Notes under the pieces: generated by a model
What the model saw: only the letters and a program-made list of their open reading frames with translations
Databases searched by the model: none
Told to the model about the DNA's origin: nothing
Shown here: piece after piece, positions 55,425-64,000 of the stretch
How the letters are laid out: the number at the start of each line of letters is the position of its first letter
Position numbering within the stretch: the stretch's first letter is position 1
Program-made: the position numbers and the translations under genes
Assembly (NCBI RefSeq): GCF_013409575.1
Contig: NZ_JACCCY010000002.1
Span: 496,001 to 560,000, forward strand
Direction: 5' to 3'
Length of the DNA stretch: 64,000 bases
From: Macellibacteroides fermentans
GTDB lineage: Bacteria; Bacteroidota; Bacteroidia; Bacteroidales; Tannerellaceae

Positions 55425-55822
55425 AACTTGCGGAAGGTGTATTTTTTATTGTCGGCTTTAAGAATTAATTGTTTGCGGTCGACTTTCTCAACACTGTAAT
55501 GACGTGTAGCTTCTGTCCAATCAGTATAGGGTAAAAAACTGGCAACAGGTACAGGATTGTCGGTAAGCTCGATAACAATTGAGTTGTTGTCCGGCATGTT
55601 GTTGAATCCATACTCAGATCGGAAACTATCAGACTTGGGACTGTAAATCTGATACATAAAAAGAGTATTTTGAAAGTTGAAATAGATTGTATCTACAGTC
55701 GTTACCTGTCCATCGGATTCAACCTGTTGCATTTGCCATTTCCCTTCCAGGGGAGTATTTAATTCTTGTCCGCAAGCACTCAAAAGTAGTAAGGCTATGG
55801 CGGATAGGGCTATTTTTTTCAT
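55421..55822 (-). CDS. Lipocalin-like small lipoprotein
   Basis: 133 residues from MKKIALSAIALLLLSAC (lipobox) at 55822. Body is all-beta (LEGKWQMQQVESDGQVTTVDTIYFNFQNTLFMYQI ... YTFRKF), like short lipocalin-type proteins common in Bacteroidota; ligand unknown. The frame can be read 57 nt further upstream, but that extension lies in the end of an insertion sequence that starts 21 nt before the ATG, so the native promoter is lost. Confidence 0.8.
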   Translation of the reverse strand: MKKIALSAIALLLLSACGQELNTPLEGKWQMQQVESDGQVTTVDTIYFNFQNTLFMYQIYSPKSDSFRSEYGFNNMPDNNSIVIELTDNPVPVASFLPYTDWTEATRHYSVEKVDRKQLILKADNKKYTFRKF

Positions 55823-55838
55823 TAGTTTATAATTTTGT

Positions 55839-55843
55839 GAAGT
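55839..55843. repeat. Left target-site duplication GAAGT
   Basis: Five bases before the left inverted repeat, repeated at 56926-56930. Confidence 0.75.
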
Positions 55844-56925
55844 ATGCGAATCAGTAGTTGAAATCACTTGCTGATTCATTTAGTTAAAATGTTGTTATAC
55901 AGTTTATTATTACATTAAAATATTTCTTAATCTCCCTGGAAATCAGTATCTTAGAAGAATAAAACCACTCATTTTTCTAATTATGATTCCCAAGGAGAAA
56001 GAACTTAAGCTTATAAAAATATATATGTATATCTGCGATATCTATGAGTCTTCACTGAAATTTTGTTGTCAGAGATTCAGTAATAATGCAACTCCTATCT
56101 TCACCGACCAGGAACTGCTTACTGTATACCTGTTCTGTGGAGCTTATCAACGCTACTTCAGTATCAAAGAGATACATACATTCACTAAAGAATATTTGCT
56201 TTCTTGGTTTCCTTGTCTACCTTCTTATCAGACGTTCAATTATCGATTGAACCTGTTAAGTGAGGCAATTAATGAACTCGTAAAGCATCTCATTACATCC
56301 TTTAAACCAGAAGATTGCGACAATATGACATCACTGATCGATTCCATGCCAATTGTTACCTGCAAAGGAAAGAATAAAACAGGAAAAGTGGCTACAGAAA
56401 TTGCAACAAAAGGCTACTGCTCTACCAAAAATATGTACTACTTTGGTTTGAAACTCCACACGTTAGCTTTCAGAAGGAAAGGAACTATTCCATTCCCTGA
56501 GATGTTGATACTTTCATCTGCGGCAGAGAACGATTTGACGGTACTTAAAACAGAAGCAGCAGACAGCCTGACCAATAGAAGTATCTTTGCCGATAAAATC
56601 TACTCCGATTTCTCTTTTTGGGGAGAAAAACACAGGGAAATAGGTCTGGATATGCTAACTCCCGTAAAAGCTATTAAGGCTGAAGAGCCCGTAATTACTC
56701 AAAGAGAGAAAGCCCACAGAGACTTATTTTCGACGGCTGTTTCTAAAGTCAGACAACCCATAGAGTCTTTCTTCAACTGGTTGAATGAGAAAACAAATAT
56801 TCAAAGAGCGATGAAGGTCAGATCAACATCTGGACTTCTTATACATACGATGGGGAAAATAGCCATCGCATTCATTTATCTAATTGTTTAAAACAAATGA
56901 ATCAATGTCAAATACTGATTCGCAT
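55844..56925 (+). mobile_element. Second insertion sequence, complete
   Basis: 1082 bp. Ends are inverted repeats beginning ATGCGAATCAGTA (perfect over 13 bp, then a diverged continuation TTGA...GATTCATTT), at 55844-55856 and 56913-56925, flanked by a 5-bp direct repeat GAAGT. One intact transposase inside. It separates the lipocalin-like lipoprotein from its upstream DNA. Confidence 0.88.
55983..56891 (+). CDS. DDE transposase (IS982-like)
   Basis: 302 residues. SLIDSMPIVTCKG (first Asp), SIFADKIYSDFSFWGEK (second Asp) and RQPIESFFNWLNEKTN (Glu) make a DDE triad; KGYCSTKNMYYFGLKLH resembles the central region of IS982-type transposases (DDE_Tnp_1-like). It is unlike the transposase at 19914 and the repeats differ, so it is a separate element; family assignment is tentative. 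Confidence 0.85.
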   Translation: MIPKEKELKLIKIYMYICDIYESSLKFCCQRFSNNATPIFTDQELLTVYLFCGAYQRYFSIKEIHTFTKEYLLSWFPCLPSYQTFNYRLNLLSEAINELVKHLITSFKPEDCDNMTSLIDSMPIVTCKGKNKTGKVATEIATKGYCSTKNMYYFGLKLHTLAFRRKGTIPFPEMLILSSAAENDLTVLKTEAADSLTNRSIFADKIYSDFSFWGEKHREIGLDMLTPVKAIKAEEPVITQREKAHRDLFSTAVSKVRQPIESFFNWLNEKTNIQRAMKVRSTSGLLIHTMGKIAIAFIYLIV

Positions 56926-56930
56926 GAAGT
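56926..56930. repeat. Right target-site duplication GAAGT
   Basis: Direct copy of 55839-55843 outside the right inverted repeat. Confidence 0.75.
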
Positions 56931-57030
56931 ACAAATTTAGATAAAAATAAGCATATTCTATCAAGAATATAGAAATTGAAGGGGTAATGCTGCTTAATAT
57001 ATAGACGATTGCACCAGATTAAGCAGAAGC

Positions 57031-57064
57031 AAAAATCCCGGGAAATTGTTATTTCCCCGGGATT
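57031..57064 (-). terminator. Terminator of his operon
   Basis: On the minus strand a 12-bp stem with one bulged base (57051-57064 and 57035-57046), 4-nt loop, followed by TTTTGC. It lies 25 nt after hisB. Confidence 0.75.
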
Positions 57065-57088
57065 AATCGCTTTACAGCCTACGTTCAA

Positions 57089-58216
57089 TTAAAGAACTCC
57101 TTTGGTGGAAGGAAGTTCGTAGTTAAATATATCCCTACGGATGGCCATCTTTATTGATCTGGCCAATGCTTTGAATATCCCTTCTATTTTATGATGTTCA
57201 TTCTGACCTTCGGCTTTGATTGTGAGATTCATCCGGGCTGCATCACTTAGGGATTTGAAAAAATGAAGAAACATTTCGGTTGGCATGTCTCCAATCTTTT
57301 CTCTATTGAATGTTGCATCCCATACAAGCCAGGGACGACCTCCAAAGTCTAAGGCAACCGTACAGAAACAGTCATCCATAGGCAGACAATATCCATAACG
57401 TTCTATTCCCCTTTTATCTCCAAGCGATTTTAATAAAGCTTCCCCTATTGCAATTGCCGTGTCCTCAATGGTATGGTGTTCGTCAACTTCAAGATCGCCT
57501 TTCACTTTAACAGTAAGATCTATCCCGGCATGTTTGCCGATCTGATCAAGCATATGATCAAAAAATCCCAATCCGGTAGCTATGTCTGTTTTACCTTTTC
57601 CATCCAGATTTACTTCAACATAAATATCTGTTTCGCGCGTGGTTCGCTTGATAACAGCTCTTCTTTCTCCAGCAAAAAGAAACTCAGTGATTTTATCCCA
57701 GTCACCCGTACATAAAACACAACAAGCCTCAAGATCTCTGGCTTTCAATTGCTGATCAGCATCTTCTCCATCGTATAGCCAGATTGCTTTCGCACCTAAG
57801 TTTTTAGCCAACTCCACATCGGTCAGCCTGTCTCCAATCACAAAGCTGTTAGTCAGGTCGTACGAACCATCCATGTACTTATGTAGCATTCCGGTACGAG
57901 GTTTCCGGTTGGGTGAGTTCTCTTCGGGCATTGACGGATCAAACAACAAATCATCGAATGTGATGCCTTCACCTTCCAATGCTTTCATAAGTTTGTTTTG
58001 CGCAGGCCAGAAAGTCTCTTCCGGAAAGGATGCAGTACCCAAGCCATCCTGATTGCTGACCATCACAAATTCGAAGTCCAGCTTTTTGCGGATGAAATAT
58101 AGATTCCTGAAAATTTTAGGATAAAATTCCAGCTTTTCCAAGCTGTCCAGCTGATAATCGACAGGAGGCTCAACCACCAGCGTACCATCTCTATCTATAA
58201 ATAGGGCTCTTTTCAT
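57089..58216 (-). CDS. hisB: Histidinol-phosphatase / imidazoleglycerol-phosphate dehydratase
   Basis: 375 residues, fused HisB. N-terminal HAD phosphatase with [13 protein letters not shown] (Asp8, Asp10), zinc-loop area CCVLCTG absent of the usual extra cluster shape but present as Cys pair; C-terminal IGPD domain from about 185 with [32 protein letters not shown] and [15 protein letters not shown] metal-binding His repeats. Catalyses steps 6 and 8 of histidine synthesis. Overlaps hisC by 4 nt. Confidence 0.97.
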   Translation of the reverse strand: MKRALFIDRDGTLVVEPPVDYQLDSLEKLEFYPKIFRNLYFIRKKLDFEFVMVSNQDGLGTASFPEETFWPAQNKLMKALEGEGITFDDLLFDPSMPEENSPNRKPRTGMLHKYMDGSYDLTNSFVIGDRLTDVELAKNLGAKAIWLYDGEDADQQLKARDLEACCVLCTGDWDKITEFLFAGERRAVIKRTTRETDIYVEVNLDGKGKTDIATGLGFFDHMLDQIGKHAGIDLTVKVKGDLEVDEHHTIEDTAIAIGEALLKSLGDKRGIERYGYCLPMDDCFCTVALDFGGRPWLVWDATFNREKIGDMPTEMFLHFFKSLSDAARMNLTIKAEGQNEHHKIEGIFKALARSIKMAIRRDIFNYELPSTKGVL

Positions 58217-59253
58217 ATTGCGGCTTTTTTTAGCGATTCAATTAAAGTCTCATTTTCTACAGGAGTACCCACTGTAATGCGCAAACAGCCCAAACATAAG
58301 GCAATATTGGTGCGGTTTCGTACTATAACTCCTTGTTCGACAAGGTAGTTGTAGAGCTTGTTTGCATCTTCTACCTTTACTAATACAAAATTAGCATCGG
58401 TTGGGTAAATCTTCTTTACAATAGGAAGAAGACTGAGCCTGCTAATAAGTTTTTCTCTTTCCTTAAGCAATACTTCAACCCATTCGTTTACCTTGGATGG
58501 ATTCTCCAACAGATCAATTGCATATTTCTGAGAAAGCTGGTTGATATTATATGGATACTTTATCTTATTTAGTACAGCTATAATTTCGGGAGAAGCAAAG
58601 GCCATCCCTAAACGTATACCGGCACTTCCCCAGGCTTTTGATAAGGTTTGCAACACCACTAAATTTGGATAAGTGCTAAGCTCACTCAAGAACGAAGGTT
58701 CCGAAGAGAAATCAATGTAGGCTTCATCCACCACTACGATACCTCCGAATCCAACGAGCACTTTGCGAATCTCCTCCCGATTCAGACTGTTCCCGGTTGG
58801 GTTGTTAGGTGAACAAAGAAATAAAAGTTTGGCAGCAGATGCCTCTTTGTGCGATAACAGATTTTCGGCCTTAAACTGAAACTGTTCATCAAGTAGTACC
58901 GGAATATAGGGTACATTATTCACATCTGCGGCAACTTTATACATCCCGTAGGTAGGATCGATGGCCAGAATACAGTCTCTGGCGGGTTCGCAGAAAGCTC
59001 TTATCAATAAATCGATGGGTTCGTCGCTGCCGTTCCCCAATAGAATGTTTTTTACATCCACCTTTTTAATTTCAGCAATGCGTTCTTTCACTTTCCACTG
59101 CATAGGATCCGGATAACGATTATAGGGGGCATTGTATGGATTTTCGTTAGCATCCAGAAAAACGGAGGCTTCACCATGGAATTCATCTCTTGCTGATGAA
59201 TAAGGTTTTAAATTCCATACATTGGGGCGAACTAATTCTTTTAACTCTTTCAT
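58213..59253 (-). CDS. hisC: Histidinol-phosphate aminotransferase
   Basis: 346 residues, class I/II PLP aminotransferase. [16 protein letters not shown] near the N-terminus, [40 protein letters not shown], and [14 protein letters not shown] with the PLP lysine. Step 7 of histidine synthesis. Separated from hisD by 88 nt that show no gene. Confidence 0.97.
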   Translation of the reverse strand: MKELKELVRPNVWNLKPYSSARDEFHGEASVFLDANENPYNAPYNRYPDPMQWKVKERIAEIKKVDVKNILLGNGSDEPIDLLIRAFCEPARDCILAIDPTYGMYKVAADVNNVPYIPVLLDEQFQFKAENLLSHKEASAAKLLFLCSPNNPTGNSLNREEIRKVLVGFGGIVVVDEAYIDFSSEPSFLSELSTYPNLVVLQTLSKAWGSAGIRLGMAFASPEIIAVLNKIKYPYNINQLSQKYAIDLLENPSKVNEWVEVLLKEREKLISRLSLLPIVKKIYPTDANFVLVKVEDANKLYNYLVEQGVIVRNRTNIALCLGCLRITVGTPVENETLIESLKKAAI

Positions 59254-59341
59254 ACATATATAATTTATAATTGAAAGGTATGAGGTGCGAAACTTATTCT
59301 ATGCATGACCGTCGACTTCGTTAATGGTGCGTTTACTCTTT

Positions 59342-60622
59342 TCATAAACTACTAAGTCTTATAGTTACCGCATTACGGTGTGCATCCAATTGTTCTCCAG
59401 CAGCCATTACCTCAATGGTATTACCTAAATTTCTTATTCCCTCTTTTGTAATTTCCTGAAAGGTGATTTTTTTGATGAAACTATCCAGATTTACACCGCT
59501 GTAAGAACGGGCATAACCATTGGTCGGCAACGTATGATTGGTTCCCGAAGCATAGTCGCCGGCACTTTCAGGAGTATACGCACCCATAAAAACACTTCCT
59601 GCATTGGTAATCTGATCTGCTATGAAGTCATAATTATTTGTTTGTATAATCAGGTGTTCCGGAGCATACTGATTGGTGAAACGAATTACTTCGGCATCGT
59701 CTTTCAAGACGATTATACGGCTGTGCAAAAGCGCTTTCTCAGTAATCTCTTTGCGAGGTAATTTCTCCAATTGTTCCTGAACAGCTTTTACAACAGGTTC
59801 TACAATTTCTTCGGATGTGGTAACAAGTATAGCCTGACTATCGGGACCATGTTCTGCCTGCGATAGAAAATCGGCTGCAATAAACTCCGGATTGGCATTT
59901 TTATCGGCTATAACTTCAACTTCCGAAGGTCCTGCCGGCATGTCGATCGCTACTTCCTTTAGGCTAACCAGCTGTTTTGCTGCGGTAACATATTGATTTC
60001 CTGGGCCAAAAATCTTGTATACTTTAGGTACAGACTCCGTCCCATAGGCCATAGCCGCAATTGCTTGTATACCTCCGACTTTGGCAATAATACTGACTCC
60101 AGCTATTTTAGCTGCATACAATATTGCCGGATGTAGCTTTCCTTCCTTATTGGGTGGCGAGCACAATACGATCTCTTTACAACCTGCAATCTTTGCTGGA
60201 ATAGCTAACATGAGAACCGTCGAAAACAGTGGTGCGCTACCTCCGGGAATATATAATCCTACTTTTTCAATGGCAACAGCCTTTTGCCAACAGGTTACTC
60301 CGGTTGTGGTTTCAATACGATTACCGTTAAATTTTTGTGCTTCATGAAACTTTTCAATGTTGTTTTTAGCAATAAGAATAGCCTCTTTTAATTCAGAATC
60401 CACCAAGGTCTCAGCTTCGTTTATCTCAGTTTCACTTACCAACAAATCTGATATTTTAACTTTATCGAATTGCTCCCCATATTTTTTTACGGCTTCGTCG
60501 CCTTGGGTACGTACTTCATCTAAAACTTTTTGAACGGTACCGAACAACGAACTTACATCCAGAGCCGGACGTTTTATAAGTTTATTCCATTCATCCGGAT
60601 TGGGGTATTTTATAATTTCCAT
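59342..60622 (-). CDS. hisD: Histidinol dehydrogenase
   Basis: 426 residues. Oxidises histidinol to histidine (final two steps) with NAD and zinc. Signatures: GLYIPGGSAPLFSTVLMLAIPA, FGPGNQYVTAAKQL, IDMPAGPSEVEVIAD, and LSQAEHGPDSQAILVT (zinc-ligand region), then NQYAPEHLII and SGTNHTLPTNGYAR. Full length. 11 nt after hisG. Confidence 0.98.
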   Translation of the reverse strand: MEIIKYPNPDEWNKLIKRPALDVSSLFGTVQKVLDEVRTQGDEAVKKYGEQFDKVKISDLLVSETEINEAETLVDSELKEAILIAKNNIEKFHEAQKFNGNRIETTTGVTCWQKAVAIEKVGLYIPGGSAPLFSTVLMLAIPAKIAGCKEIVLCSPPNKEGKLHPAILYAAKIAGVSIIAKVGGIQAIAAMAYGTESVPKVYKIFGPGNQYVTAAKQLVSLKEVAIDMPAGPSEVEVIADKNANPEFIAADFLSQAEHGPDSQAILVTTSEEIVEPVVKAVQEQLEKLPRKEITEKALLHSRIIVLKDDAEVIRFTNQYAPEHLIIQTNNYDFIADQITNAGSVFMGAYTPESAGDYASGTNHTLPTNGYARSYSGVNLDSFIKKITFQEITKEGIRNLGNTIEVMAAGEQLDAHRNAVTIRLSSL

Positions 60623-60633
60623 ACTACCATCGT

Positions 60634-61485
60634 TTATAAAATCATTTTTTCAATCGGAATAACCAGTATACCTTCAGCTCCTAGAGCTTTCAGCTTGCCT
60701 ATTATCTCCCAGAAGTGCTTTTCAGCAATTACAGATTGTATGGATACCCATCCCTCTTCGGCTAACGGAGTTACAGTAGGGCTCTTCATCCCGGGGAGGA
60801 TTTCGATTATTTCCTTTAATTTATTTTCCGGAGCATTTAGCAGTACATATTTTTTCCCTTCAGCTGTTTGAATGGCTTCGAAACGGAAAATCAGCTCATC
60901 CAGAATTTCTTTTTTTGAATCGGTAAGTTCGCTGTTTGCGATAAGAAGGGCTTCGCTTTGCATTACTACATCTACTTCCTTTAATTGATTGCTCACCAAT
61001 GTACTTCCAGAACTTACAATATCGAAAATTGCATCTGCCAAACCAATGCCAGGAGCTATTTCCACGGATCCACTGATAACATGTAATTCGGCCTTGACTT
61101 GCTTTTGTCTCAAATAGTCCTTCAGAATTTCGGGGTAGGAGGTTGCAATGGTTTTTCCATTAAACCACTCGATTCCTTTATATTCTTCATCTTTCGGTAT
61201 AGCTAAAGATAATCTGCATTTGCTAAATCCCAAGCGTTTAATCAATAGAGCTTCCGCTCCTTTTTCGATGTACTCGTTCTCTCCAACGATACCAATATCC
61301 GCTACTCCGTTAGCCACCGATTGTGGTATATCATCATCGCGCAAGAAAAGTACTTCGACCGGAAATCCCTTTGCCGAAAGTAACAAGGTACGTTTCCCTT
61401 TATTCAGTTTTATACCAGCTTCTTCAAGAAGCATCATTGTTTCTTCAAACAACCTTCCTTTTGATTGTACTGCAATTCGTAACAT
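60634..61485 (-). CDS. hisG: ATP phosphoribosyltransferase, long form
   Basis: 283 residues. First enzyme of histidine synthesis. MLRIAVQSKGRLFEE at the N-terminus, VADIGIVGENEYIEKG, and the PRPP loop EIAPGIGLADAIFDIVSSGSTL; from about residue 215 an ACT-like regulatory domain (MKSPTVTPLAEEGWVSIQSVIAEKHFWEI) typical of the long HisG that is inhibited by histidine. First gene of hisGDCB, behind a His leader and attenuator. Confidence 0.98.
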   Translation of the reverse strand: MLRIAVQSKGRLFEETMMLLEEAGIKLNKGKRTLLLSAKGFPVEVLFLRDDDIPQSVANGVADIGIVGENEYIEKGAEALLIKRLGFSKCRLSLAIPKDEEYKGIEWFNGKTIATSYPEILKDYLRQKQVKAELHVISGSVEIAPGIGLADAIFDIVSSGSTLVSNQLKEVDVVMQSEALLIANSELTDSKKEILDELIFRFEAIQTAEGKKYVLLNAPENKLKEIIEILPGMKSPTVTPLAEEGWVSIQSVIAEKHFWEIIGKLKALGAEGILVIPIEKMIL

Positions 61486-61520
61486 ATGTCTGTTTTTTAA
61501 ATTAATACCTATATACCGAC

Positions 61521-61551
61521 AAAAAAAGGCTTACCTTGAACGGTAAGCCTT
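61521..61551 (-). terminator. his attenuator terminator
   Basis: On the minus strand a 10-bp perfect stem (61542-61551 with 61526-61535), 6-nt loop, then a run of seven T (61521-61527). It lies between the His leader peptide and hisG, 36 nt before the hisG start. Confidence 0.9.
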
Positions 61552-61601
61552 CACTTTATTATTTTTAATGCACCTTTTAGACACCAAAACAGCCCACCGA
61601 A

Positions 61602-61652
61602 CTATTGTCCGTTGTAATGATGGTGATGATGATGCATTGTATTCAGTTTCAT
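61602..61652 (-). CDS. hisL: His operon leader peptide
   Basis: 16-residue frame MKLNTMHHHHHHYNGQ with six consecutive His codons (CAT/CAC), followed by a perfect terminator hairpin before hisG. This is the classical arrangement for attenuation: ribosome stalling on His codons when histidyl-tRNA is scarce lets RNA polymerase pass. Too short for normal gene finders. Confidence 0.95.
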   Translation of the reverse strand: MKLNTMHHHHHHYNGQ

Positions 61653-61672
61653 ATTTCTGATTGATTACGCTA

Positions 61673-61702
61673 CAAAATTACAATAATTCTTGAATCTGCA
61701 AT
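61673..61702 (-). promoter_or_regulatory. Promoter of his operon
   Basis: On the minus strand ATTG (61699-61702) and TAATTTTG (61673-61680, perfect TAnnTTTG) are 18 nt apart; the start would fall about 14 nt before the leader peptide ATG. Confidence 0.65.
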
Positions 61703-62341
61703 ATTATATGATAAAATATTACAAATTATTTATAGTAGATACCATTTTATGAGTTTATAGAGAGTTTACGGGGACTTAAGGCATGCATTTATTCTTTAAA
61801 GATTAATGATTCAATCTGCCTTGAAAAATGTAGGGACATTTTTTCTAAAATGTATATACTTTTTGGCGAAAATGTTATGAGTTATACAATCAAAAGTAAC
61901 TATAATTTGATGCGCATTAAATGAAGACTTTATTATTCATCTTTAGCCAGTATTTCGTAGGTATAAGAACCTTTTTTTAGTCAATAACGTATATTCAAAA
62001 AATATAAGGTTTTGTTTCCATCTTTTGTAATTTAAATCTGAATTTAGAAAATAGGATGTTCCGATAAAAGTAATTTACTTCAAATGACATTGCATATTAA
62101 CAGTAGGATACGTCCCAATAAGGAAGATTATATGTTATTCAGCAGACAAAATTCATCAGGGCATTAGTAATAGGTATTATTAATAAAAAAATGTATGAAT
62201 TGTTTATCTACTAGCTGATATCACTAATTTTAAATGAGTTTTCTCCGTTGTAAAGGATTTAAATGTATTTTTGATTTTTATTTCAAAAAGTTATTTAACT
62301 AAGCCTGGTTTATTTTGAATCCGGCTTTTGACTATTTACCT
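61703..62341. other. AT-rich gene-free interval
   Basis: About 640 bp with stop codons in all frames, no convincing gene, tRNA or hairpin terminator. The promoter for the following gene probably lies near its end, but no clear TAnnTTTG box was found. Confidence 0.5.
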
Positions 62342-64000
62342 ATGAACGCTAGAAGAATGATTCCAATTGTTGCCATCACATTTGTTTTGGTTATGTCTTT
62401 TCTATTTTCTTGTAATAAAAATTATCCTATCCCGGATGAGATAAGTAAGGCTCAGGCATTAATGCTTGAACGTCCGGATAGTGCTTTGTTAATCCTCGAA
62501 GGACTGAAAGGGGTAGAGCATCTGCCTGCCAAATTAAAAGCTACTTATAATTTATGTTTAATTGAAGCGCGAGATAAAAATTACATTGTTCATACTTCAG
62601 ATTCACTGATTAATACGGTCGTAGCCTTTTTTGAAAAAGAAGATGACCCCTTGATGAAAGCTAAAGCTTACTATTATCAAGGACGAATTTATGATGATAT
62701 ACGTGAAGTGGAAAAGTCGGCTCTTAGCTATAAAAAAGCCGAAACAATGGCCAATAAAACAACCGAGTATAGATTGCAGGCTTTGATATATAATCATTTA
62801 GCAAAGCTTTCCTTTTACAGAGAATTATATAATGAAGCATTGGAATGGAATGTAAAAGCATATGGATCATTACTTCAGTCGAAAGACACAGCATCGGCCT
62901 ATTTTATATTAAGAGATATTGCACGTTCTAATTATTTGTTGAAACGATATGATAAATCGATGCAATATTTTAATGAAGCACTTAGCATAGCTGACAGGTA
63001 TCAAAATAAAAGTGTTGAATCCTTGATGTATTATGAAATATCTCTTATGTATGATGCTAGACATATGTCAGATAGCTCTCTTTACTATATCCGCAAGTCT
63101 TTGTATACTGATCCTAATATTATAAAAAATGAAGAGATTAATTTGGGTGTATCTGATGCATATAGGAAAGTTAATCAGTTGGATTCTGCAAGGCTTTATT
63201 TAAATCAATGTAAAAATAGCAGTTCATTATATACAAAAACTGGCTATTACATGATTTTGGCTAAAATAGAAGAAGATGCCGGGAATTTAAATAAATCAAT
63301 AGATGCATATAAATTATCTTATACATATCAGGACTCTATTCGTAATATAAGTAGTGCTGAAGCCTTGGCGGAGGTTGTGGCTAAATATGATAATGAAAAA
63401 CTGGAGAACGAGAAAAATGTAATATTATTGGAAAAGTCCAGGGCATGGAGTAATTTCTATCTTATACTATCAGGAAGCTTGCTTCTGACAATTGCATTTG
63501 TTTACATCTTCTTTACGTTTAAACGAAGAAAAGAATCTCAATTAAGAGAAAGTGTAAACAAGTTGATTGACTACGAAAAGCAGATTGCAGATAATATGAA
63601 AATGCTAAAGGCAAATGAAATCTGGATCCGGAAAACGACCAAGCAGATGGCGGATACGAGTGATGAATTAGCTAAAAAAGAATATCAATTAGCTCTTTTG
63701 CGTGCAAAAACAGAAGAGACCATCGCTCTGAAAAAAGATACTGAAAAGCTAGAACGTACATTACACGATTTAAAAGATCAAATATCCAGCTTGTCGAAGA
63801 AAAAGGTTCAGATTATTGCAATGAATGAGCAGATAATGAAGCAAACTTCTTTAATTGAAAGATTACAGGTCTGGGTGCCGGGAGATCCATTGATTGCTGA
63901 ATCGGAGTGGGCTCAATTCTCCGAATTGATGAATGAACATTTTGATAATTTCAGTAAAAAACTTGAAGTTGCATTTCCAGACCTTACTACTCATGATGTA
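62342..64000 (+). CDS. TPR/coiled-coil membrane regulator, 5' part
   Basis: The frame is open for 553 codons from ATG 62342 to the window end, so it is incomplete. N-terminal hydrophobic segment with lipobox-like LFSC, then a tetratricopeptide-type helical array (about 30-350: ALLILEGLKG, KAYYYQGRIYDD, ALIYNHLAKLSFYRELYNEALEWN, YFNEALSIADRY), a membrane helix at about 372-393 (YLILSGSLLLTIAFVYIFF), a long charged coiled coil (395-510), and FPDLTTHDV, which resembles the beginning of a LuxR-type helix-turn-helix. Such TPR-TM-HTH proteins are common transcriptional regulators in Bacteroides; target unknown. Confidence 0.82.
   Translation, partial: MNARRMIPIVAITFVLVMSFLFSCNKNYPIPDEISKAQALMLERPDSALLILEGLKGVEHLPAKLKATYNLCLIEARDKNYIVHTSDSLINTVVAFFEKEDDPLMKAKAYYYQGRIYDDIREVEKSALSYKKAETMANKTTEYRLQALIYNHLAKLSFYRELYNEALEWNVKAYGSLLQSKDTASAYFILRDIARSNYLLKRYDKSMQYFNEALSIADRYQNKSVESLMYYEISLMYDARHMSDSSLYYIRKSLYTDPNIIKNEEINLGVSDAYRKVNQLDSARLYLNQCKNSSSLYTKTGYYMILAKIEEDAGNLNKSIDAYKLSYTYQDSIRNISSAEALAEVVAKYDNEKLENEKNVILLEKSRAWSNFYLILSGSLLLTIAFVYIFFTFKRRKESQLRESVNKLIDYEKQIADNMKMLKANEIWIRKTTKQMADTSDELAKKEYQLALLRAKTEETIALKKDTEKLERTLHDLKDQISSLSKKKVQIIAMNEQIMKQTSLIERLQVWVPGDPLIAESEWAQFSELMNEHFDNFSKKLEVAFPDLTTHDV

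Noticed and set aside
61602-61652. His6 run as an artificial affinity tag
   Set aside because: Position before hisG, a perfect attenuator hairpin and native codon mix identify a leader peptide, not a tag.

Overview
The window looks like chromosome of a Bacteroidota bacterium, order Bacteroidales, probably close to Parabacteroides/Bacteroides (inference). Visible support: SusC/SusD pair, DUF4270/DUF5686/DUF5916/DUF3078/DUF6057-type envelope proteins, promoters of the Bacteroidales sigma type (TTTG about 19 nt before TAnnTTTG), few Shine-Dalgarno sequences, and a complete Rnf complex.

Layout. 1-2.6 kb: 3' end of a bile-acid/Na+ symporter family gene, a DUF695-like gene and a GH29 alpha-L-fucosidase. 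2.7-3.0 kb: degenerate short tandem repeat. 3.0-8.3 kb (minus): threonine operon thrA - PGM-like putative homoserine kinase - thrC, preceded by a candidate Thr leader peptide. 8.3-9.6 kb (minus): DMT transporter and a tRNA-Thr/tRNA-Tyr pair with an excellent promoter and terminator. 9.7-17.5 kb (plus): metallo-beta-lactamase fold protein, VOC protein, CutC, a frameshifted DUF5916 gene, PspC-uvrB, DUF1460 amidase-like protein. 17.5-21.6 kb: DUF5686-like outer-membrane protein (minus), an intact IS982-family element with 18-bp inverted repeats and an 8-bp target duplication, then a Crp/Fnr regulator. 21.7-29.2 kb: DUF4270 lipoprotein and short GT5 glycogen-synthase-like protein (minus), panC-panD, MATE exporter, ffh, folD, tRNA-His. 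29.25-29.98 kb: a 725-bp gene-free stretch with several hairpins and a tRNA-like remnant. 30.0-36.5 kb (minus): rseC-rnfBCDGEA-galE. 36.6-42.0 kb: DUF3078 protein (minus), pyrG-yidC (plus). 42.0-48.2 kb: SusC/SusD/surface lipoprotein operon behind a perfect 19-bp palindrome. 48.2-55.4 kb: DUF4369 lipoprotein followed by a tandemly duplicated two-gene cassette (multi-TM DUF6057-type protein + CxxCH beta-propeller-like lipoprotein). 55.4-57.0 kb: small lipoprotein whose 5' region is interrupted by a second IS. 57.1-61.7 kb (minus): hisG-hisD-hisC-hisB with a textbook His leader peptide and attenuator. 61.7-64.0 kb: AT-rich gap, then the 5' part of a TPR/transmembrane/coiled-coil regulator that runs off the window.

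The most unusual part is the DUF6057/CxxCH-lipoprotein pair repeated twice at 48.9-55.4 kb: the paralogs keep the same order and carry a single heme-c-type motif at identical residue positions, which suggests a two-component envelope module of unknown function. The amino-acid operons (thr, his) both start with 16-codon leader peptides, pointing to ribosome-mediated attenuation in this lineage.
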